Part shown: positions 1 through 4,679 of the stretch, piece by piece | How positions within the stretch are numbered: position 1 is the first letter of the stretch | Layout: the number at the start of each line of letters is the position of its first letter | Assembly: GCA_020050895.1 (NCBI GenBank) | Contig: JAGVJW010000090.1 | Location: 1 to 5,371, forward strand | DNA: 5,371 bases | Direction: 5' to 3' | Source of the DNA: a bacterium | GTDB lineage: Bacteria; Bacteroidota; Ignavibacteria; Kapaibacteriales; Kapaibacteriaceae | Position numbers and translations under genes: made by a program | Notes under the pieces: model-generated | What the model saw: the letters and a program-made list of their open reading frames with translations, nothing else | What the model was told of the DNA's origin: nothing | Database searches by the model: none

Positions 1-35
1 TAGTGCCCGGCATGGTGATTCGCGTGGTGTTTTTT

Positions 36-746
36 TTAGAGTATTCCAATAGCAACCAACGCCCTGTCCGCCCTCTCCCCATCCCGACGGTATGAGTGAA
101 ACCTTGTATCCGCCATCGTGCAGGCAGGATCTACCACGATGTTTCGCAAGGGTACGCCCGCTGCCAGCGCTTGTTCCCGCAATGCCATCGAGTTGTCGAA
201 AAACCATTTATTCGTCTTTTCCTTATGTGGTATGCAGTAAGGGGCGAGTACATCGTATACATCCTTGCCAACTTCGTAGTGCGCTACTGTTGCATGAGGC
301 GATATCCATACGTGGAGATGCTGGCAGTTGGTTCCATACATCTTCTGCATCGTCCTGATGGTCTTACCCAACACGTTCTTTGCTGTACCACGCCATCCGC
401 TGTGAACAGCGCCTATGACGTTGTGTGCGGCATCCCACAAGAGGATTCCGGCACAATCGGCAACCTTGACACCAATAACAATACCCGGAAGATTTGTAAT
501 TAGCGCATCACCTTCACATTGGTATGCCGGAATCTTTGTTTCGGAATTCTCAGCATTCAGTGCTAACCATGAACTGTCGATGCTATGGACAACGTCGCCG
601 TGAACCTGATGGAGGGTGATAATGCACCGACGATTCACATTGAGTTTTGCACAAATAAGATGATATGCTTCGTTCAGCGATGTGTCCGACGTCGTGATAC
701 CGCTGACTATCCGCTGATCATCAAACGCATGGTAGAGAGCTGACAT
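36..746 (-). CDS. pgeF: PgeF/YfiH-family multicopper oxidoreductase-fold enzyme (purine nucleoside phosphorylase / peptidoglycan editing factor)
   Basis: This is a complete 236-residue protein, a normal length for the YfiH/PgeF/LACC1 family (formerly DUF152, 'polyphenol oxidase'). The three family metal-binding/active-site elements are present in order: LHQVHG (His about 46 and 49), VADC (Cys about 98) and VHSGWRG (His about 115). HYEVGKDV follows, and the typical ending is CTMADTRFHSYRRDGERADRAL. Known family members are cytosolic zinc enzymes that phosphorolyse or deaminate purine nucleosides; in E. coli YfiH is also linked to correcting L-Ser misincorporation in peptidoglycan precursors. 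Which role applies here cannot be told. I chose the ATG at 746. The frame is open three codons further to a TTG at 755, but that TTG lies inside the terminator hairpin. No Shine-Dalgarno sequence with useful spacing precedes the ATG (GGAA abuts it). The stop codon lies in an eight-base A/T run (30-37). Confidence 0.93.
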   Translation of the reverse strand: MSALYHAFDDQRIVSGITTSDTSLNEAYHLICAKLNVNRRCIITLHQVHGDVVHSIDSSWLALNAENSETKIPAYQCEGDALITNLPGIVIGVKVADCAGILLWDAAHNVIGAVHSGWRGTAKNVLGKTIRTMQKMYGTNCQHLHVWISPHATVAHYEVGKDVYDVLAPYCIPHKEKTNKWFFDNSMALREQALAAGVPLRNIVVDPACTMADTRFHSYRRDGERADRALVAIGIL

Positions 747-753
747 TTCCAAC

Positions 754-793
754 AAAAATGGGAAGCGCTATCATAAAAACGCTTCCCATTTTT
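754..793. terminator. Bidirectional intrinsic terminator between the T9SS-tail pseudogene and pgeF
   Basis: This is a perfect 14-bp inverted repeat: AAAAATGGGAAGCG at 754-767 pairs with CGCTTCCCATTTTT at 780-793 around a 12-nt A/T-rich loop. The GC-rich core (GGGAAGCG) is flanked by an A tract on one side and a T tract on the other, so it works as a terminator shape on either strand. On the minus strand it begins 15 nt after the stop of the gene ending at 809, which it most likely terminates. It ends only 7 nt before the pgeF ATG, so pgeF must be expressed by read-through or from a promoter in or beside the hairpin. Confidence 0.85.
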
Positions 794-808
794 TAGTCGA
801 GTCTGTTT

Positions 809-1567
809 TTACCGTGCAATCACTAATCTCTGTTGGGAAATTATTTCGTCACCAATGGTTTTGATGGTTATTGTGTAGGTTCTATTGGGCATCAATGCAG
901 TGTTTAACCGCGTCCCTTCGCTCAGCTGCCGAGGCTCTGCGGATAAACAGATAAACGGTTTCGCCCAGCGAATTGATTGCATCCATATTCAGCCTATCCT
1001 CAGTGCGTTGGGCAGCCTCCGGAACACTAATTGTTGTGCCTTGTGTTGATCGGTTTGGGTACACAAGTCCGCGGAAAAAATCCAAGACATCACTACGCTT
1101 GCTTGTGGAGAAGTTCTTCTGCGTATCTGCGAAACCATTTGGTAAAATATCATTCCCATCGCGTGATTGCACACGAGATGGATAGTCTATGGAAATCCTG
1201 GTTTGACAATCTCTGCTAATCACGGCCACTACTTCATGCGCTTCGTTAAACACTTTGACCGTCCATGATGAAACACTGGAACCAGGACATGACTGGAAGG
1301 AGAAATCCAAGGCAACCGGTGAACCTGTGCTCACTGTGGCAACAGCGTGATTCTTTCCATTTAATGCAGGAAGTGGTCCCTTACAATTGCAAGGTCGCAT
1401 TTCCTTGTAGTTTGCCAATCAAAGTATCCGTCATTGTTACGATCGTCATAAACAATCCATCTTTGTGAATTACCACTACAAGAAAATGGAATGAATAGAG
1501 CGGGCACGGCTACAAGCGCTATCTAGGCAATCGTCAGAGTTAGAATAAAAAGCACAAAGACTTTCAT
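809..1567 (-). pseudogene. Broken gene for a secreted protein with a T9SS-type C-terminal sorting tail
   Basis: The start is an ATG at 1567 with AGGAG at 1575-1579, 7 nt upstream. The first codons give a hydrophobic signal peptide (MKVFVLFILTLTIA), then an in-frame TAG at 1523-1525, then more hydrophobic sequence (IALVAVPALFIPFSC). A DRNNDGYFD segment resembles a DxNxDGxxD calcium-binding loop. The frame must change between 1421 and 1361. The middle then runs open in the -1 frame from 1418 to 882. It contains YPNRSTQGTTISVPE and LNMDAINSLGETVY, like the start of a Por-secretion (T9SS) tail. A second shift near 900-940 returns to the first frame, which reads QLSEGTRLNTALMPNRTYT and ends QRLVIAR at 809. 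This is the classic end of such tails: a TYTITI strand followed by a basic terminus. Start to stop is 759 nt, exactly 253 codons, so the two shifts cancel. T9SS cargo are exported by Sec, then cross the outer membrane through the T9SS pore. The cargo function is unknown. A 178-residue frame (882-1418, TTG start) remains open but lacks a signal peptide and any start signal of its own. Confidence 0.62.
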
Positions 1568-1574
1568 ATCACAT

Positions 1575-1613
1575 CTCCTTGCATGAATATAGACTACCAT
1601 TGGGTTGTGTTCA
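1575..1613 (-). promoter_or_regulatory. Ribosome binding site and possible promoter of the T9SS-tail pseudogene
   Basis: AGGAG (1575-1579) lies 7 nt before the ATG at 1567, the clearest Shine-Dalgarno sequence in the window. It fixes the original start of the gene even though the frame breaks 14 codons later. Upstream, TATATT (1586-1591) and TGAACA (1608-1613) are 16 nt apart and loosely fit a -10/-35 pair. The implied transcript would start almost at the ribosome binding site, so the promoter part is weak. The rest of 1568-1702 shows no convincing gene or terminator. Confidence 0.4.
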
Positions 1614-1702
1614 GTATAATCTGAATTCGAAAACCTTTCCCCAGCAGTCAGGCTTGCGTTATGCAACACACGCGGCAGTGAGTCCAATTCTTAGTTGAAA
1701 CA

Positions 1703-1945
1703 TCACGAGCCCTTGCTACGCTTCGATTTACCGAGAAAATCTGAAAATGCATCCGACAGATCTGCTGTGTGTTTATTGGTGTTGAGTTAGTTCATACGTC
1801 GCTCAGTTGTTAGCAAAGCAAATGATTTCCACCCTAAAAGCTGACCCTGTGTGCTCAAATAGGTGACGCTCTGTACTGAACGAATCTTCTGGAAGTGATA
1901 ACGTAGCGATTGAATATCAATTTCCACTTTTTGATATTGACTCAT
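1703..1945 (-). pseudogene. Possible frameshifted C-terminal remnant of the upstream lipoprotein gene
   Basis: The lipoprotein frame stops at 1917. A second frame overlaps it from an ATG at 1945 and reads MSQYQKVEIDIQSLRYHF and on through STQGQLLGWKSFALL to a TAA at 1787. In the same frame the sequence continues beyond that stop as HTADLSDAFSDFLGKSKRS to a TGA at 1703, which looks like a natural basic C-terminus. Removing one A from the A5 run at 1928-1932 (minus sense, TCAAAAAGTGG) joins the lipoprotein frame to this one as ...KYESISKVEIDIQ.... Reading through the TAA as well would give a 300-residue protein. Alternatively, 1787-1945 is an independent 52-residue ORF overlapping the upstream gene, or the resemblance to protein is chance. 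No ribosome binding site is evident for it. Confidence 0.35.
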
Positions 1946-2606
1946 ATTTGGCAACAGCTTCCAAGTACTCTTCATCCTGTGCACTTTCATCCTTGCCGTA
2001 AACTCGTCCGTCTCGAACTTCACCTACCATATCTGGATTATCCAAAAGCACAATCGATCTGGCGTGAATGCCGTAATAGGGTAGCACATCAAAAATGAAA
2101 TACGTAAACGCCTTTGTTCCAACGGAGCCGAGCCGAAATGAAAGTTCCTGAATCGGCACATACCTAATACTCAACGAATCTCGATAATAATTGAAGACTC
2201 GAAATTCATTTGCGGCTGAATCAAAACCGTAGATACTTGCACCACCGATGTCTGATGCAGAGGTTTCAACGCTGTCAAAATCTAAAGTCCCTACAAAAAA
2301 AACGGCGTGCACAACTTTGAACCGATTGGGGTATTTGAATTTCTGGCAGAAGGATGACGCTATTGTACCCCATGAAGCATCGCTCTGATATCGAATTACG
2401 GGAAGTGAGGAATCTGGATAGTATGTCCCTTCATTTCCGCACAAAGATTGTTTTTCGTCAATAATCAAACATACACGTGAGGTCTTGTTGGTTTCGGTTG
2501 ATGTACAGTCAGTTGAGTACTGTATAGAACGGCATCCATACAACTGCAGCAACAGAACAGCATTAAACAGGAGGAGAGTATCCGCCCTCCTCCCATTCAA
2601 TGCCAT
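1917..2606 (-). CDS. Hypothetical lipoprotein, function unknown
   Basis: I do not recognise this family. From the ATG at 2606 the product is 229 residues. It begins with a lipoprotein-like signal: charged MALNGRRAD, then a hydrophobic stretch (LLLFNAVLLLQ), then L-Y-G-C with Cys 25 as the candidate lipidated residue. This implies export and membrane anchoring in the periplasm or at the outer membrane. The mature part has several cysteines near its start, aromatic-rich beta-like strands (KVVHAVFFVGTLDFD, GASIYGFDSAANEFRVFNYY, FTYFIFDVLPYYG) and an acidic C-terminus (KDESAQDEEYLEAVAK). The frame is open further upstream to a GTG at 2783 (288 residues), with AAGGA directly abutting that codon. 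I prefer 2606 because it puts the signal sequence at the N-terminus, although its ribosome binding site is weak. The C-terminus may be truncated by a frameshift at 1928-1932. It lies on the same strand as comEC and the pseudogene. Confidence 0.6.
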   Translation of the reverse strand: MALNGRRADTLLLFNAVLLLQLYGCRSIQYSTDCTSTETNKTSRVCLIIDEKQSLCGNEGTYYPDSSLPVIRYQSDASWGTIASSFCQKFKYPNRFKVVHAVFFVGTLDFDSVETSASDIGGASIYGFDSAANEFRVFNYYRDSLSIRYVPIQELSFRLGSVGTKAFTYFIFDVLPYYGIHARSIVLLDNPDMVGEVRDGRVYGKDESAQDEEYLEAVAKYESISKSGN

Positions 2607-2769
2607 TTTTAATGTTCTCGTTGACATCGATCGAATGAATTTGGTAACCGTGCCCGCAATTAAGGCAAAAACTCGGTTTCGTTCACGATTTGAGTTAGGA
2701 AGCCGGCCACAGTATACGAATGTTTTCACATCGGTTACGAGATCATCAAGGATGCCTTGGTACAAATAA

Positions 2770-2950
2770 TCACTTGACAGCACTCCTTACTTTGTAATCA
2801 GATTGAGAAGCTCTGACTTCAGCGTCGAAAACTGTCAAATGTCTCTTAACCTGTTGTATCTCAGAACAGGGCGTTTTCAGTCATACTCAAAATATATTTT
2901 CCAGTATTTCCGATTCTTACAGCTTCACCAGTTGCCTGCAACTGAGACAT
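2770..2950 (-). other. Possible small ORF split by a frameshift, directly downstream of comEC
   Basis: An ATG at 2950 lies 2 nt after the comEC stop and opens 29 codons (MSQLQATGEAVRIGNTGKYI, then LSMTENALF) to a TGA at 2861. In the +1 frame, sequence open from 2880 reads SEIQQVKRHLTVFDAEVRAS, then QSDYKVRSAVK, to a TGA at 2770. A single base change in the overlap (2861-2883, for example in the GAAAACG run) would join them into a protein of about 59 residues, translationally coupled to comEC. This is weak: the stretch is short, another frame also contains helix-like sequence, and no family is recognised. It may simply be noncoding spacer. I see nothing else between comEC and the lipoprotein start region apart from the palindrome at 2929-2944. 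Confidence 0.22.
2929..2944. repeat. 16-bp inverted repeat just downstream of comEC
   Basis: CAGTTGC (2929-2935) and GCAACTG (2938-2944) are perfect 7-base inverted arms around CT. The repeat lies 8 nt after the comEC stop on the minus strand. No T tract follows on either strand, so it is not a standard intrinsic terminator. It could be a protein-binding site, a transcript 3'-end stabiliser, or chance. Confidence 0.4.
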
Positions 2951-2952
2951 TG

Positions 2953-4521
2953 TTATTTCCGTGCCTCAATCTCTCTCGAACGTACAAATACCACGCCATT
3001 TCGCAGTCGCAACTGCACTAGGCGCTGCTCCTTTGGGCTGGCCACATACATCCGAAGGCCGCTATGCGTGGGCGATATCACAAATTCGCTGACTCTTGGC
3101 TGAGCGATTAGCATGGCAAATGCCATCAGCACGATAGATATCGTAACCTTTGATAGTATTACCCTAAAAGTGGCTGAATGAGAAATCCACAGAATTGAAA
3201 GTATTGTCCCGATGGCTATTAGCACAGCTGTCGGCTGCGTTAGGTCTGGCGTAATGCTCGACGCTGCTTCCACCACCTTGACAGCAGCACGAATGATTGT
3301 GTCGGGCAAGAAGGCAACAGCCTGCAGAGTAAAGAAGCTGGGCAATGCTGTACACAGAATGACTGCAATTATTCCAAGGATAATCGCTGCAGAGAAAAGC
3401 GGGACAACGATGCAGTTGGTAAGGGGCGAGTATATCGGGGCCTGACCGTAGAGCAGCGCTGCCGGGAGTGCAACACCTGCTGTTGCAGAGAGGTTAATTG
3501 ACAACATATTTACTAATCCCCTCTTCCACCGCGTCCTGTGTTCAAGACATGCTATCAATACTCTTCGCAAATCGAAACCTAGTGTGAGGATAGAAAATGT
3601 GGCACATGTAGAGAGAATGAAACCATGATTGAACACCATTGTAGGTTCAATGAGGATTTGAATGAGGACGCTTCCGCCCAATAAATTCAGAATATCTACA
3701 TCGCGTTGGAGAACCCTCCCTAAAAGGCCCACAATGCACATAATGCCGGCTCTGACTGCGGGAGGCTCTGCGCCGGTAATAATAACGTAACCGACGATAA
3801 TACAAGAAATTATAATCAGGCTTATCGTATTCCTTGGTCTGCCACCCAAAATAACGAGGAGCAAACCAACGATGAGTGTTACGTGCATACCGCTCACCGC
3901 CAGGATATGCGATGTACCCGCTTTAGAAAAATTGACTCTTGTCTCTGTCTCAAGGTGCTGCGTATTGCCCACAAGCAGTGCGTGCATGAACCCAGCTACA
4001 TCGGGTGAAAAGGTTGCGTCGATGCGTTGCGATACTGCTGTGCGGATTACCTCTAGCAAATACCTGGGCTGCGTTGAACCCTCAAGAACGCGCAAATCGC
4101 GTACGTCGCACGAGCCGATGAACACGATCCTGTGTGACTGTGCGTAGGACTCTTCATCGAACTGACCGTGATACCATGGTTGTGTGGGCCTGCGCACACC
4201 TCCAAACGCAACAATCCTGCTTCCAATAAGCTGGGTTAGCATTGCTGAATCGCGAGGCTCAGTAGCAAATACTGTGAGCTTTACCCGACCTTGTACTGAT
4301 GGCAAATTCTTGCAATCGATATCGCCGTTAACAATCACAGTCTTGCCGACGATCGATTCAATGTACCCGTCGATACGCGAGCGCTGAGGCTCAATGAGCC
4401 ATTCTGGCGCGCCTGTTACCACATCGAGCATCCTTGGGTCGGCAGGAAACCCAAGCCAGTAACTGAAGACTTCGATGGCCAGTACGAGAATCGCAAACCG
4501 CAGTAATGGTCTTCGTCTCAT
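2953..4521 (-). CDS. comEC: ComEC/Rec2-family DNA-uptake channel, short form without a metallo-beta-lactamase domain
   Basis: This 522-residue polytopic inner-membrane protein is the predicted channel that passes single-stranded DNA into the cytoplasm during natural transformation. It starts with one hydrophobic segment (about 8-24). A soluble OB-like (DUF4131) region at about 45-140 ends in GQFDEESYAQSHRIVFIG, matching the family's FD-x2-Y signature. The Competence domain (about 175-475) opens with the hallmark GTSHILAVSGMH (202-213). Further family segments are GAEPPAVRAGIM (250-261), LNLLGGSVLIQILIEPTMVF (278-297) with GFILST (300-305), and SPLTNCIVVPLFS (365-377). About ten further hydrophobic segments are visible. 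Many ComEC proteins run to 700-800 residues and end in a metallo-beta-lactamase domain. Here only about 50 residues follow the last membrane segment, with no DVGQGD or HxDxDH motif. The frame ends cleanly and the downstream DNA shows no such domain, so this looks like a short ComEC rather than a recent break. The ATG at 4521 is preceded by no clear Shine-Dalgarno sequence. comEC diverges from recA. Confidence 0.9.
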   Translation of the reverse strand: MRRRPLLRFAILVLAIEVFSYWLGFPADPRMLDVVTGAPEWLIEPQRSRIDGYIESIVGKTVIVNGDIDCKNLPSVQGRVKLTVFATEPRDSAMLTQLIGSRIVAFGGVRRPTQPWYHGQFDEESYAQSHRIVFIGSCDVRDLRVLEGSTQPRYLLEVIRTAVSQRIDATFSPDVAGFMHALLVGNTQHLETETRVNFSKAGTSHILAVSGMHVTLIVGLLLVILGGRPRNTISLIIISCIIVGYVIITGAEPPAVRAGIMCIVGLLGRVLQRDVDILNLLGGSVLIQILIEPTMVFNHGFILSTCATFSILTLGFDLRRVLIACLEHRTRWKRGLVNMLSINLSATAGVALPAALLYGQAPIYSPLTNCIVVPLFSAAIILGIIAVILCTALPSFFTLQAVAFLPDTIIRAAVKVVEAASSITPDLTQPTAVLIAIGTILSILWISHSATFRVILSKVTISIVLMAFAMLIAQPRVSEFVISPTHSGLRMYVASPKEQRLVQLRLRNGVVFVRSREIEARK

Positions 4522-4540
4522 TCATGTATTCATGTGAATA
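4520..4540. repeat. Tandem 8-bp repeat and small palindrome at the comEC start
   Basis: ATTCATGT occurs twice back to back (4520-4527 and 4528-4535), the first copy overlapping the comEC start codon. The second copy is part of TATTCA-TG-TGAATA (4527-4540), an inverted repeat with 6-bp arms. On the minus strand this makes a three-codon ORF (ATG AAT ACA TGA, from 4533) lying in frame just before the comEC ATG. It may be a binding site or a leader peptide affecting comEC translation; it may also be chance. Confidence 0.35.
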
Positions 4541-4603
4541 AAAAGATGGGGTGTGGGATGACAATCGGAAAGAACTGTCGCTAAAGGTGTCGTAACTTTC
4601 ATA

Positions 4604-4635
4604 GTGTGTCACAAAAACTATACTGCGTGACACAT
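4604..4635. promoter_or_regulatory. Candidate operator for recA: paired GTG-N-CAC sites two helical turns apart
   Basis: TGTGTCAC (4605-4612) and GTGACACA (4627-4634) form perfect 8-bp inverted arms. Each arm is itself the small palindrome GTG-N-CAC (4606-4612 and 4627-4633), and the centres (4609 and 4630) are 21 bp apart, about two turns of B-DNA. That geometry suits two repressor dimers bound on one DNA face. Between the sites is TATACT (4619-4624), a good -10-like hexamer. A degenerate third copy, GTGTCGT, lies at 4587-4593. The element is 45-75 bp upstream of recA, where a LexA-type SOS operator would be expected, but it matches neither the E. coli (CTGT-N8-ACAG) nor the B. subtilis (CGAAC-N4-GTTCG) box. 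The regulator is unknown. Confidence 0.55.
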
Positions 4636-4647
4636 GCCCCTTACAAT
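4619..4647 (+). promoter_or_regulatory. Possible recA promoter -10 elements
   Basis: Two -10-like hexamers lie upstream of recA: TATACT (4619-4624), between the two operator half-sites, and TACAAT (4642-4647). Starts from them would give leaders of roughly 50 and 27 nt. Neither has a good -35 partner (CTTTCA at 4596-4601 is the best for the first). The FCB-type TAnnTTTG box has one near match, TAACTTTC at 4593-4600. The leader just before the ATG is A-rich (AAACAAAGAACAAAAAG) without a Shine-Dalgarno sequence. Confidence 0.3.
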
Positions 4648-4679
4648 GAATTAGTCACTCTTAAACAAAGAACAAAAAG

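Noticed and set aside
1..35. Possible start of another minus-strand gene (ATG at 13, after the pgeF stop).
   Set aside because: Only four codons are visible and there is no ribosome binding site, so it cannot be supported.
1568..1702. Short frame MFQLRIGLTAACVA from an ATG overlapping the TGA at 1703.
   Set aside because: It stops after 14 codons. The signal-peptide likeness is too short to separate from chance.
2803..3021. A 72-codon plus-strand frame covering the space after comEC and its 3' end.
   Set aside because: It runs antisense into comEC, with no start signal and low-complexity, codon-shadow-like sequence.
237..3432. The 14-base sequence GTAAGGGGCGAGTA occurs at both 237-250 and 3419-3432.
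   Set aside because: Both copies lie inside unrelated conserved coding sequences (pgeF and comEC), encode different residues, and do not extend further. Chance is sufficient.
4391..4633. An 80-codon minus-strand frame across the comEC start and into the recA operator.
   Set aside because: It overlaps the conserved comEC N-terminus in another frame, has no recognisable protein features, and is best read as a shadow.
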